Below are positions 26,340 to 35,465 of a DNA stretch of 64,000 bases, piece after piece (position 1 is the stretch's first letter; the number at the start of each line of letters is the position of its first letter). The position numbers were made by a program, and so were the translations under genes. Location: the NCBI RefSeq assembly GCF_004123675.1, contig NZ_CP035417.1, positions 1,975,501 through 2,039,500 on the forward strand, given 5' to 3'. Source of the DNA: Leisingera sp. NJS204. Lineage in GTDB: Bacteria; Pseudomonadota; Alphaproteobacteria; Rhodobacterales; Rhodobacteraceae. Below the pieces are notes generated by a model. It worked only from the letters and a program-made list of their open reading frames with translations. It ran no database searches and was not told where the DNA came from.

Positions 26340-29300
26340 ATGTTTTCCTCTATCTTCATCGAGCGGCCGAAATTCGCAATCGTCATCTCGCTGGTGCTGA
26401 CGGTCATGGGGGTGATCGGCTACTTCGCGCTGCCCGTGGCGCAGTTCCCGGAAATCACCCCGCCGGTGGTGAATGTCACCGCCAGCTATCCCGGCGCCAA
26501 TGCTGAAACCGTGGAAAAAAGCGTCGCCGCGCCGATCGAGGCGCAGGTCAACGGGGTGGACGGGATGCTCTATATGTCCTCCACTTCGGCTGACGACGGC
26601 AGCTATTCTCTTTCAGTGACCTTTGAAGTTGGCACTGATGCCGATATCGCGTCCGTCAACGTGCAGAACCGGGTGGCGCAGGCAACCGCGGCGCTGCCGT
26701 CCGAGGTCACGGCAAACGGTGTGGTGACGCAGAAAAGTTCCTCCAACATGCTGCTGGTTGCGGCCCTGACATCACCTGACAGCTCGTATGACAATGTGTT
26801 TCTGTCAAACTATGCCGCCATCAACATCAAGGATGCCCTGGCCCGCGTCGAAGGCGTAGGTAAGGCGGAAATCCTGACCAACTTTGAGTACGCCATGCGG
26901 GTCTGGCTGGATCCGAACAAGATGGCCGGCCTCGGGATTTCACCCGGTGACGTGATCAACGCGGTGCGCGAACAGAACATCGAAGTCTCCGCCGGGCAGG
27001 TGGGGGCGCCGCCGGTTCCGGGTGATCAGGTGTTCCAGTATACCATCAAGTCCAAGGGCCGCCTGACCGAGGTTGCTGAGTTTGAGGACATCGTCATCCG
27101 CACCGGCGACAACGGCGGCACTGTCCGGCTCAGGGACATTTCCAAGGTTGAACTTGGGGCCTCCAACTACAGTTCCTCGGGCTATTTCGACGGCGTGCCG
27201 GCGACGATCCTGGCTGTCTACCAGTCTCCCGGCGCCAATGCGCTGGCAGTGTCCGAGGCTGTGCTGGCAGAGATGGACCGGTTGTCGGAGGATTTCCCGG
27301 ACGACGTTGCCTATTCGGTGCCGTTCAACACCACAGATTTTGTCGAACAGTCGCTGAATGACGTGATTTCCACCCTGATGATGACCTTTGCACTGGTGAT
27401 CACGGTGGTGTTCATCTTCCTCGGCTCTTTCCGGGCAACAATTATCCCCGCGGTGGCCATTCCGGTGTCCCTTATCGGGACATTTGCCTTCCTGCTGGTG
27501 CTTGGCATGTCGCTCAACACCATTTCGCTGTTCGCACTGGTGCTGGCGATCGGCATTGTGGTGGATGACGCCATCGTGGTGGTGGAGAACGTCGAACGGA
27601 TCATTGCCGAGGAGGGGCTGCCCCCGGCCGAGGCCACGCGCAAAGCAATGGGGCAGATCACCGGTCCGGTGATTGCCACAACCTTGGTGCTGCTGGCGGT
27701 GTTTGTGCCGGTTACCTTCATGCCCGGGATCACCGGTAAGCTGTACTCGCAGTTTGCGGTGACCATTTCGGTTGCGGTTGTGATCTCCTCGGTCAACGCG
27801 CTGACCCTGTCGCCGGCGCTTTGTTCTATTGTGCTCAAGGCGCGCTCCGGACCTCCAAAAGGCTTGCTGGCACTGTTCGAGAACATGATCGGCGGCGTCC
27901 GCAGCGGATATCTGAGCATCGTCACCCGCCTGCTGCGCCTGCCGGTGATCGGGCTTGTCATCATCGCGGCGGTTGCCTTTGGTACCGGCACAATTTTCAA
28001 CTCTACGTCCAAAGGCTTCCTGCCGGCCGAAGACAACGGCTATCTGTTTGTGGACGTCCAGCTGCCTGACGCGGCGGCGCTGGGACGGACGGAGACAGTG
28101 ACCGGCCGGATTGACGAGCAGATCCGGCAGATCCCCGGTGTCCAGGGCACGGTTCTGGTCAATGGTTTCAGCCTGCTGAACGGGGCCGGGGCCAATGGTG
28201 CGATGATCATCGCCACCCTTCACCCCTGGGATGAACGGCAAACCGAGGCGCTGCATCCCAACGCCATCCTCGGCCAGATCTATGGCATTGCTAACGGAGA
28301 AGCCGCGGCCAGCATCGTCGCCTTCAACCCGCCGCCGATCTCGGGCCTGGGCATGTCCGCAGGTGTGGAAATGGCCATCCAGCAGACCGCAGGCGGCACC
28401 CCGCAGGATCTGGCACAATCGGTCGGCTCGCTGGTCTATTCTGCCAACCAGCGTCCGGAGATCGCCCAGTCCTATACAACCTTCCGGGCCAACGTGCCGC
28501 AGGTGTTTGTCGATCTGGACCGCGAGAAGGCCAAGACGCTGAATGTGCCGATTTCCGAGGTGTTCCAGACCATGCAGGCGCATCTGGGGTCCTACTATGT
28601 CAACGACTTCAACCTGTTCGGGCGTGTCTACAAGGTGATGCTGCAAGCGGAAGGCACCTACCGCGACAAGATTGAGGATATCGGCGGCCTGTATGTGCGG
28701 ACGCAGTCAGGTGAAATGGTGCCGCTGTCGACCCTGATTGATGTGGAAAACGTGTTGGGGCCGGTGCTGCTGAAACGGCACAATATCTTCCGCTCGGCCA
28801 CTGTCACTGCTGTGCCGGCGGCAGGTCTGTCCACCGGCGATGCAATCCGGGTGATGCAGGAGGAAGCCGCGACGGCGCTGCCGCCGGGTTATGCCTTTGA
28901 ATGGACGGGCACGGCGCAGCAGCAGCTGGACTCGGCAGGTCTGGTCACCGTGATCCTGGCGATGGCTGTATTGTTCGGTTATCTGTTCCTGGTCGCGCAA
29001 TACGAAAGCTGGACGATGCCGGTGGCAATTCTGCTGTCGGTGATCGTGGCCCTGTTCGGAGCGGTTGCGGCAGTGGCAATCGCCGGCAATGACATCAACC
29101 TCTACACGCAGATCGGGATGATCATGCTGATCGGCCTGGCGTCGAAAAACGCCATTCTGATTGTCGAGTTCGCGATGGAGCAGCGCGCCGCCGGGCTCTC
29201 CATCCGCGATGCCGCGCAGGAGGCGGCCAAACAGCGTTTCCGCGCGGTGATGATGACAGCGCTGTCCTTCCTGCTGGGGGTGGTGCCATTGCTGGTTGCG

Positions 29301-29465
29301 TCAGGTGCCGGCGCGGCCAGCCAGCGGGCCATCGGTATTGCCGTCTTTGGCGGCATGCTGGCGGCAACCGTGGTTGGCGTCATCGTGGTGCCGGTGCTTT
29401 ATGCGATGATGCAGGGGATGCGGGAACGCATCAAAGGCACACCGGCAGCCCAGCCGGCAGAGTAG
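26340..29465 (+). CDS. RND efflux transporter, HAE1 (AcrB-like) type
   Basis: A 1041-residue proton-driven tripartite pump. The N-terminal [15 protein letters not shown], the TM4 proton-relay pair in [16 protein letters not shown], the family motif G.T.KLY near [11 protein letters not shown] and the second-half [14 protein letters not shown] are all as expected. Two large periplasmic loops lie at about residues 35-335 and 560-870. It is co-transcribed with the adaptor. Substrates are typically drugs, bile acids or dyes; no substrate can be inferred from sequence alone. Confidence 0.95.
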   Translation: MFSSIFIERPKFAIVISLVLTVMGVIGYFALPVAQFPEITPPVVNVTASYPGANAETVEKSVAAPIEAQVNGVDGMLYMSSTSADDGSYSLSVTFEVGTDADIASVNVQNRVAQATAALPSEVTANGVVTQKSSSNMLLVAALTSPDSSYDNVFLSNYAAINIKDALARVEGVGKAEILTNFEYAMRVWLDPNKMAGLGISPGDVINAVREQNIEVSAGQVGAPPVPGDQVFQYTIKSKGRLTEVAEFEDIVIRTGDNGGTVRLRDISKVELGASNYSSSGYFDGVPATILAVYQSPGANALAVSEAVLAEMDRLSEDFPDDVAYSVPFNTTDFVEQSLNDVISTLMMTFALVITVVFIFLGSFRATIIPAVAIPVSLIGTFAFLLVLGMSLNTISLFALVLAIGIVVDDAIVVVENVERIIAEEGLPPAEATRKAMGQITGPVIATTLVLLAVFVPVTFMPGITGKLYSQFAVTISVAVVISSVNALTLSPALCSIVLKARSGPPKGLLALFENMIGGVRSGYLSIVTRLLRLPVIGLVIIAAVAFGTGTIFNSTSKGFLPAEDNGYLFVDVQLPDAAALGRTETVTGRIDEQIRQIPGVQGTVLVNGFSLLNGAGANGAMIIATLHPWDERQTEALHPNAILGQIYGIANGEAAASIVAFNPPPISGLGMSAGVEMAIQQTAGGTPQDLAQSVGSLVYSANQRPEIAQSYTTFRANVPQVFVDLDREKAKTLNVPISEVFQTMQAHLGSYYVNDFNLFGRVYKVMLQAEGTYRDKIEDIGGLYVRTQSGEMVPLSTLIDVENVLGPVLLKRHNIFRSATVTAVPAAGLSTGDAIRVMQEEAATALPPGYAFEWTGTAQQQLDSAGLVTVILAMAVLFGYLFLVAQYESWTMPVAILLSVIVALFGAVAAVAIAGNDINLYTQIGMIMLIGLASKNAILIVEFAMEQRAAGLSIRDAAQEAAKQRFRAVMMTALSFLLGVVPLLVASGAGAASQRAIGIAVFGGMLAATVVGVIVVPVLYAMMQGMRERIKGTPAAQPAE

Positions 29466-29473
29466 AACAGCCC

Positions 29474-29504
29474 GCCCCGCCAGTGCATCTGGCGGGGTTT
29501 TCTC
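29474..29504 (+). terminator. Terminator of the RND operon
   Basis: CCCCGCCAG, loop TGCAT, CTGGCGGGG, TTTTCTC: a 9-bp stem ten bases after the pump stop codon. Confidence 0.92.
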
Positions 29505-29553
29505 TTCCATCAGAACCGCAGGTCCGGCAGGGCAGGCCGCGATCAGACGGGCA

Positions 29554-29766
29554 TCAGGCTCGGCGCGCCCGCAATCCGCGGTCATGGGCCGCCGACAGGA
29601 TCAGGTCCCATTTCCGTGGCGTACAGCGGAATTCCGGCTCCACATCACAGGTCAAAGGCGCATTTGCCTCGCTGGGTATCTTTCTGGCTTCAGCGGAAAC
29701 GCAGCGTTCCAAAGCCCAGAAATCCGTCAAAGACGGGTTGTCAGTAATCACTTGGCTCAGCAGCAT
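29554..29766 (-). CDS. Small hypothetical protein (70 aa), weak call
   Basis: An open frame on the minus strand, starting at an ATG at 29766 with GGGGA about 9 bases upstream; a TTG at 29823 would lengthen it. It contains two spaced cysteines and an aromatic/basic stretch (EFRCTPRKWDLILSAA). There are no membrane or signal features. I do not recognise the family. It could be a real narrow-distribution gene or chance, since it sits in an 800-bp gap otherwise devoid of genes. Confidence 0.3.
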   Translation of the reverse strand: MLLSQVITDNPSLTDFWALERCVSAEARKIPSEANAPLTCDVEPEFRCTPRKWDLILSAAHDRGLRARRA

Positions 29767-30271
29767 TGCCGCAAGCTCCCCGTTAATGCTGTCCGCTTTG
29801 TTATTTTTAGTACCGCGGATCAATTTTTATGTGGTGCGTATTAGCGTCATCCGGATGATTTGTCACCAGAATGTTTTTCAAACCGTCGCAACGCTGCAAA
29901 AATCCGCCTGGAATGGCTGCCAAGGTTACGCGGCGCAGCAGCCTGGCTGCCCGCAGGGAGAATCGCTGCACCGGTCATTTTCCTTGCAAGAAAAAACTTT
30001 GTGCAGAGGTGGCGGAATGCACCCGGGCCTTGACGGGGAAAATTACCTAACCTTCGTCAATTAGGAGAAAAATGCGGGTTTACCGGGTGCGTCAATAGAT
30101 AGCACCCTTGACTTGGCGGGGTGCCGGTGAAACCCTTCTGCACGTGCGAAATAATCCGCACATGCCCGGTCTGGCGGGCCGAATTCTGTGGCCGTGCAGG
30201 TCCCGTAACCGCGGGTTCACTGCCTTCCGCGCCAGGCTGCAAATCATAAGACAAGTGGGAGAGACTTGATC
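29767..30271. other. Gap upstream of the TAXI-TRAP operon
   Basis: About 500 bp with no supportable gene on either strand. The composition drops to AT-rich near 29800-29840. It must contain the promoter of the TRAP operon, perhaps near CCTTGACTTGGCGG at about 30108-30121, but I see no convincing -10 partner and no strong palindrome. Confidence 0.4.
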
Positions 30272-31237
30272 ATGAAACACACCCAGCTGGCTATCGGTGC
30301 ATTGGTGGCGGCGTCCTTTGCGGCACCCGCAGCATTTGCTCAGGAATACATCACCATTGGCACCGGCGGCGTGACCGGTGTTTATTACCCGACCGGCGGC
30401 GCCATCTGCCGTCTGGTGAACAAGGGCCGCAAGGAGCATGGCTTCAAATGCGCCGTCGAATCCACCGGCGGTTCGGTCTACAACATCAACACCATCCGCG
30501 AAGGCGAGCTGCAGTTCGGCGTGGCCCAGTCTGACTGGCAGTACCACGCTTACAATGGCACCTCCAAATTCGAGGAAGCAGGCCCGTTCGAAGGTCTGCG
30601 CGCCGTATTCTCAGTCCACCCGGAACCGTTCACCGTTGTGGCCCGCGCCGATTCCGGCATTTCCACCTTTGACGATCTCAAGGGCAAGCGCGTTAACATC
30701 GGCAACCCGGGCTCCGGCCAGCGCGGCACCATGGAAGTGCTGATGGGCGCCAAGGGCTGGGGCATGGAAGATTTCGCCCTGGCAACCGAACTGAAGGCAG
30801 CGGAACAGTCTGCAGCGCTCTGCGACAATCAGATCGACGCGATGATCTATACCGTTGGCCACCCGTCGGGTTCGATCCAGGAAGCTTCCACCGCCTGTGA
30901 CTCGGTATTGGTCACCGTGGACGGCGAAGCGGTTGACAAGCTGGTCGGCGACAATTCCTTCTACCGCACCGCCACCATTCCCGGCGGCATGTACCGCGGT
31001 TCGGACAACGACACCCAGACCTTTGGCGTGGGCGCAACCTTTGTCACCTCGGCGGACGTGTCCGACGATGCGGTCTATGCCGTTGTCAGCTCGGTGTTTG
31101 AGAATTTCGAAGCCTTCCAGAAGCTGCACCCGGCATTTGCCAACCTGAAGCCGGAAGAGATGATCGCAGACGGTCTGTCGGCACCGCTGCATCCCGGTGC
31201 GGCCAAGTATTACAAAGAAAAAGGCTGGATCGAGTAA
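30272..31237 (+). CDS. TAXI-family TRAP transporter solute-binding protein
   Basis: Periplasmic binding protein of a TRAP importer of the TAXI (TRAP-associated extracytoplasmic immunogenic) class. 321 residues from the ATG at 30272 (GGGAGAG eight bases upstream; the TTG at 30266 is rejected). A signal peptide is cut near AAFAQ. The family start ITIGTGGVTGVYYPTGGAICRLVN is clear, as is VNIGNPGSGQRGTME. Ligands for this family include glutamate and other carboxylates; this one is unknown. A hairpin terminator separates it from the permease, which would give excess binding protein. Confidence 0.92.
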   Translation: MKHTQLAIGALVAASFAAPAAFAQEYITIGTGGVTGVYYPTGGAICRLVNKGRKEHGFKCAVESTGGSVYNINTIREGELQFGVAQSDWQYHAYNGTSKFEEAGPFEGLRAVFSVHPEPFTVVARADSGISTFDDLKGKRVNIGNPGSGQRGTMEVLMGAKGWGMEDFALATELKAAEQSAALCDNQIDAMIYTVGHPSGSIQEASTACDSVLVTVDGEAVDKLVGDNSFYRTATIPGGMYRGSDNDTQTFGVGATFVTSADVSDDAVYAVVSSVFENFEAFQKLHPAFANLKPEEMIADGLSAPLHPGAAKYYKEKGWIE

Positions 31238-31253
31238 TCCACCCAACACAAGG

Positions 31254-31285
31254 AACGGGGCGCATTTGGCGCCCCGTTTTGCCTG
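31254..31285 (+). terminator. Intra-operon terminator/attenuator
   Basis: ACGGGGCGC, ATTTG, GCGCCCCGT, TTTT just after the binding-protein gene and 65 bp before the permease. It probably sets a high binding-protein to permease ratio. Confidence 0.85.
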
Positions 31286-31349
31286 AGGCCGCTGCCCAGG
31301 CTTTAAATTTCAGGCCCCGGACAAACGGCGGCCACAGGGGAGATTATCC

Positions 31350-33959
31350 ATGGCATCCGATGCTCAGGGAAATCGGCCGCTCAGCGAAGAAGAGCTTCAG
31401 GAACTTGTCGCGTCCTCAGACGCAGGCGCCCGCAATCCGGTAGGAAATGTGGGGCTGTTCCTGGCTATCGTCGCAGTTATTTGGTCGGTGTTCCAAGTCA
31501 TTCTGGCTTCACCCGTTTCCAACCTGCTGCTGCCCGGCAGTGTGGTGAACAATTCCCGGCAAATCCATCTGGCCTTTGCCATTTTCCTGGCCTTCGCGGC
31601 CTATCCCGCATTGAAATCCAGTCCGCGGGATTACATCCCTGTACAGGACTGGGTCTTTGCGCTGGCTGGCACCGTAATTGCCATGTACGGCTATATTTTC
31701 TATCAGAAAATCGTCGATTCCGGCGGGCTTGCCGATGACATGGATAAATGGTTTGCGCTGGCGGGCCTTATCCTGCTGTTTGAGGCCGCCCGCCGCGCGC
31801 TTGGCCCGGCAATGGCGATCATCGCAACTATCTTTCTGGCCTATGTGTTCTTTGGCTCCTCTGAATGGGTGCCCGAAGTTATCCGCTGGAAGGGCGCCAG
31901 CCTGAAGAAGGCGATGAGCCATATGTGGATCACCTCCGAGGGCGTGTTCGGCATTGCCTTGGGTGTCTCCACCAAGTTTGTCTTCCTGTTTGTGCTGTTC
32001 GGCGCGCTGCTGGATAAGGCAGGGGCCGGCAATTACTTCATCAAGATGGCCTTTGGCGCGCTTGGCCACCTGCGCGGCGGTCCGGCCAAGGCGGCCGTGG
32101 TGGGTTCAGCCGCAACCGGTCTGATCTCCGGCTCCTCCATCGCCAACGTTGTCACCACCGGCACCTTCACCATCCCGCTGATGAAGCGGGTGGGTTTTAC
32201 CTCCGAACAGGCCGGCTCGGTCGAGGTTGCCTCGTCAGTGAATGGCCAGATCATGCCGCCGGTGATGGGCGCCGCGGCCTTTCTGATGGTGGAATATGTG
32301 GGCATCTCTTATGTCGAGGTGATCACTCATGCCTTCCTGCCGGCCGCAATCTCCTACATCGCGCTGGTCTATATCGTGCATCTGGAAGCGGTGAAGCGGA
32401 ACATGCCGACGCTCGGCAACCGTGTTGTCTCCATGGGCCGCACCATTGGCGGCATGGCGCTGTTCTTTGCCGGCTTTGCGGCCCTCTGCTATAGCGTTCA
32501 ATACCCGGTCAAATGGATCACTTCAGCCATGCCGGGCGCCTCCGGGCTGACCCTGTCAGCCCTTGTGTTCGCAGCCTACGCGGCCCTGTTGTGGCTGGCT
32601 TCCGGCGTTGACGATCTGGTGCCGGACGACCCGAACGCCAAAGAGGTCGAACTGCCGGTGGTGGGCGAGATCTATAAGGCGGGCCTGCATTACCTGCTGC
32701 CGATCATCGTGCTGGTCTATTTCCTGATGATCGAACAGAAGTCCCCGGGCCTGTCCGCATTCTGGGCAACTGCCCTGCTGTTTGTGATCCTGCTGACCCA
32801 GAAACCGCTCAAGGCCATCTTCCGCGGCCAAAGCAATATGGCCAATTCCTTTATGGAAGGCGTCTACGACCTGTGGAACGGGCTGATCGATGGCGCTCGC
32901 AATATGATCGGCATCGCGCTGGCCACGGCCACTGCGGGGGTGATCGTGGGCACCGTGACGCTGACCGGTGTCGGGCAGGTGATGTCCGAACTGGTGGAGT
33001 TTGTCTCGGGCGGCAACCTGATCCTGATGCTGGTGATGGTTGGTATCTTGTCGCTGGTTCTGGGCATGGGGCTGCCGACAACGGCGAACTACATCGTCGT
33101 CAGTTCGCTGATGGCCGGTGTGGTGGTGGAACTCGGCGCCCAGTCCGGCCTGATTGTGCCGTTGATTGCTGTGCATCTGTTTGTGTTCTACTTCGGCATC
33201 ATGGCGGATGTGACGCCGCCTGTGGGGCTGGCCAGCTTTGCCGCAGCGGCGGTGTCGGGCGGCGATGCAATCCGCACCGGCTTCATTGCCTTCTTCTACT
33301 CGTTGCGGACCGTGGCGCTGCCGTTTGTATTCATCTTCAACACCGACCTTCTGCTGATCGATGTGACATGGATGCAAGGCATACTCGTGGCAATATCAGC
33401 CACCATCGCCATTCTGGTCTTTACCGCCGGCACCATGGGCTATTTTGTCAGCCGCAGCCGGATCTATGAAAGCATCCTGCTGATCTTTGCAGCCTTCGCA
33501 TTGTTCCGGCCGGATTTCTTCATGGACCGGGTGATGCCGCCCTATGAACAGGTGCCGCCGGTCCAGCTGGTTCAGGCCTTGGATGAGGCTGAGGCGGGCG
33601 CGGAATTCCGGATCACGGTTGAAGGCCCTGATTTTGATACGTCCGAGATCAAAAGCACCACCATGATCCTGACCGCCGATGGCGCCGGTGGCCAGCAGGC
33701 GGTGGATGCCTACGGCCTTCTGCTGCTGGAGGAAGACAGCGTTGTAAAGCTGGATGAACCGATGTTCGGCACGCCGGCAGCGCCCAATCTGGAAAGTTTT
33801 GATTTCTACGCCGATGAACCGGTGCAGATTGCAACGATCCAGGCCCCGGCCAGCCAGCTGCCCAAAGAGCTGATCTTTATCCCGGCACTGCTGCTGGTTG
33901 CCCTCGTTGCAATGATGCAGCGCGGCCGTGCGCGTGAACAGAAAGGAGTCCCGGCATGA
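31350..33959 (+). CDS. TRAP transporter permease, 4TM/12TM fusion (DctQM) with C-terminal extension
   Basis: 869 residues. An N-terminal DctQ-like four-helix part (about 25-160) is fused to the large DctM permease (about 190-720), as always in TAXI systems. DctM hallmarks include GSAATGLISGSSIANVVTTG and ILGMGLPTTANYIVVSSLMA-type Gly-rich re-entrant loops. Residues 735-840 form a soluble, acidic domain (DUF3394-like), then a last membrane helix (ELIFIPALLLVALVAMM) ends the protein. GGGGAG precedes the ATG. It overlaps the Usp gene by 4 bases. Confidence 0.93.
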   Translation: MASDAQGNRPLSEEELQELVASSDAGARNPVGNVGLFLAIVAVIWSVFQVILASPVSNLLLPGSVVNNSRQIHLAFAIFLAFAAYPALKSSPRDYIPVQDWVFALAGTVIAMYGYIFYQKIVDSGGLADDMDKWFALAGLILLFEAARRALGPAMAIIATIFLAYVFFGSSEWVPEVIRWKGASLKKAMSHMWITSEGVFGIALGVSTKFVFLFVLFGALLDKAGAGNYFIKMAFGALGHLRGGPAKAAVVGSAATGLISGSSIANVVTTGTFTIPLMKRVGFTSEQAGSVEVASSVNGQIMPPVMGAAAFLMVEYVGISYVEVITHAFLPAAISYIALVYIVHLEAVKRNMPTLGNRVVSMGRTIGGMALFFAGFAALCYSVQYPVKWITSAMPGASGLTLSALVFAAYAALLWLASGVDDLVPDDPNAKEVELPVVGEIYKAGLHYLLPIIVLVYFLMIEQKSPGLSAFWATALLFVILLTQKPLKAIFRGQSNMANSFMEGVYDLWNGLIDGARNMIGIALATATAGVIVGTVTLTGVGQVMSELVEFVSGGNLILMLVMVGILSLVLGMGLPTTANYIVVSSLMAGVVVELGAQSGLIVPLIAVHLFVFYFGIMADVTPPVGLASFAAAAVSGGDAIRTGFIAFFYSLRTVALPFVFIFNTDLLLIDVTWMQGILVAISATIAILVFTAGTMGYFVSRSRIYESILLIFAAFALFRPDFFMDRVMPPYEQVPPVQLVQALDEAEAGAEFRITVEGPDFDTSEIKSTTMILTADGAGGQQAVDAYGLLLLEEDSVVKLDEPMFGTPAAPNLESFDFYADEPVQIATIQAPASQLPKELIFIPALLLVALVAMMQRGRAREQKGVPA

Positions 33960-34387
33960 ACAAACCTGTTCTATGCGCCCTGGAACTGAGTGATCCGGCG
34001 TCCGACGAAAAAGTGCTGACCCAGGCCGCCCGGCTGGCGGATCTGGACGGCGCCCAATTGGATGTCGTCAACGTGCTGCCGGACTTTGGCGAAAGCTGGG
34101 TGTCGGGCTTCTTTGAGGAGCACCATCACCAAAAAGCCGTCAAGGACACCACCCAGCGGCTGCGCGATCTTTGCACCAAGGTGCTGGGAGAGGAAGGCAA
34201 TGCCAAGGTGCGTCATCTGGTGGCCACCGGCAAAGCGTATCAGGAGATCCTGAAGGTGGCCGAAACGGCGGGCAGCGGGCTGATCGTGATCGGCGCGCAT
34301 AAGCCGGACCTCAAGGACTATCTGCTTGGGCCGAATGCGGCCCGGGTGATCCGGCATTCGGATTGCTCAGTCTTTGTGGTTCGCTGA
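33956..34387 (+). CDS. Universal stress protein-family subunit of the TRAP operon (TeaD-like)
   Basis: 143 residues with the Usp alpha/beta fold: a first strand VLCALELSDPASDEKVL and a final GSGLIVIGAHKPDL...CSVFVVR. The usual nucleotide-binding G-x2-G-x9-G-S/T pattern is not intact (GAHKP). Coupled by ATGA overlap to the TRAP permease, as teaD is to teaABC in Halomonas, where it modulates transport. A regulatory role on the transporter is therefore the best guess. Confidence 0.87.
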   Translation: MNKPVLCALELSDPASDEKVLTQAARLADLDGAQLDVVNVLPDFGESWVSGFFEEHHHQKAVKDTTQRLRDLCTKVLGEEGNAKVRHLVATGKAYQEILKVAETAGSGLIVIGAHKPDLKDYLLGPNAARVIRHSDCSVFVVR

Positions 34388-34396
34388 AGATAAACA

Positions 34397-34419
34397 GGGG
34401 CGCCTTCGGGCGCCCTTAT
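34397..34419. terminator. UUCG-capped terminator hairpin
   Basis: GGGCGCC, TTCG, GGCGCCC, then TTATT. It ends the TRAP operon and abuts the convergent attH-like gene. Confidence 0.85.
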
Positions 34420-35465
34420 TCATAGCCGGTCATCTCCAAGTAGCCTTTGCCGGAATGGCTGCCGCTGACCGACACCGGCCCTTCCCAGTATGAAAATGAG
34501 GTTCCCATCCAGCTTTGTGGATTAAGTGCCTGAACCTCAACGGAAACACCCTTTTCCGGCAGGCTTGCACGCCAGCGCGTCGGGATATTCCGGCCCTGCA
34601 CATCGCTGACAGCCAGCGCCTCAGCCTGAAAGGCACCAGGCGCCAACGGCTCTGCTTTGCCATCCGCCGTTATCCAGGTGCCTGACGTGAAATCACCGCT
34701 TGTGCCGCGCAGTACAAACCCCATCAGCTTGTCTCCGCTGTCAAAGCTGAGCGAGAACCAGTCCCAGCCGCTTTGATCCTCTGCCAGCGGCTGGCTTGAC
34801 CATTCCCGGTCCAGCCAGCCATGGCCAGTGACGTCAACCGGCCCGCCGGGCAGGTCCAACGTTCCGGACACCTTGTAGAACGGTTGGGAATAGTAATAGC
34901 TCGCTTGGCCGCTCTCGGATTTCTCGGAATACCCGTCCTCTCCATGCAGCACCAGCGGACCTTCAGCGGTGAGCCGCAAGTCATAGGAAAACTCATGATC
35001 TGAGGCCGTTATCTCCATCTTTTCAAATGCCTCGCCCGTGGAACGCATCTGCCAATCCCCGATCCAGGCGTCAAATGGGTCAGCCGATACCCCAGCCTGG
35101 CCCACACCGCCGCGGGCAATGCGTTCAGCGAACAGGTGCTGGTCCGGCGCTGTCACGGCCGCATGGGCCAACCAGATTTGCGGGCTTTGCCAGCCCTCAG
35201 CCTCTCCCGGTGCCAAGGCGGAGCGGAACAGCGTCCACTGAATGCCGTAGTCCTGGCCGCCGGCGTCTGTCAGATTGGCGGTTAAGTACCACCACTCAAT
35301 GCGGAAATCCGGATGGGCGCCGTGATCCTGAGGAAAAGACAGCTGGCGGCCAAGCTCTGGCACCGCAAACCCTTCGGCCTCAGTACCAAGCCCGGCATAA
35401 CCCTGCGGCAGGGCTGCAGTGGCGCAGCCAGCCAGGAGGAACGGGAATATGGATCTAACGTTCAT
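34416..35465 (-). CDS. AttH-like lipocalin-family lipoprotein (CrtC/AttH domain)
   Basis: 349 residues from the ATG at 35465. A lipoprotein signal with lipobox LLAGC puts the anchored Cys at about residue 14. The body matches the AttH/hydroxyneurosporene-synthase (CrtC) lipocalin-like fold: FRIEWWYLTANL early, VTGHGWLDREWSSQPL and GWDWFSLSFDSGDKLMGF in the middle. It overlaps the ABC permease by 11 bases and ends the operon. In attEFGH loci it is the envelope partner of the exporter; its ligand is unknown. A carotenoid hydratase role is unlikely with a lipoprotein signal and no crt genes nearby. Confidence 0.85.
   Translation of the reverse strand: MNVRSIFPFLLAGCATAALPQGYAGLGTEAEGFAVPELGRQLSFPQDHGAHPDFRIEWWYLTANLTDAGGQDYGIQWTLFRSALAPGEAEGWQSPQIWLAHAAVTAPDQHLFAERIARGGVGQAGVSADPFDAWIGDWQMRSTGEAFEKMEITASDHEFSYDLRLTAEGPLVLHGEDGYSEKSESGQASYYYSQPFYKVSGTLDLPGGPVDVTGHGWLDREWSSQPLAEDQSGWDWFSLSFDSGDKLMGFVLRGTSGDFTSGTWITADGKAEPLAPGAFQAEALAVSDVQGRNIPTRWRASLPEKGVSVEVQALNPQSWMGTSFSYWEGPVSVSGSHSGKGYLEMTGYE

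Noticed and set aside
26940-28646. A 568-codon frame antisense to the RND pump.
   Set aside because: Rich in His, Arg, Gln and Gly, as expected for antisense of GC-rich coding DNA; no start signal or domain.
34416-35465. CrtC-like domain considered as a carotenoid 1,2-hydratase.
   Set aside because: A lipoprotein signal and overlap with an ABC exporter operon point to the AttH branch; no carotenoid genes in the window.
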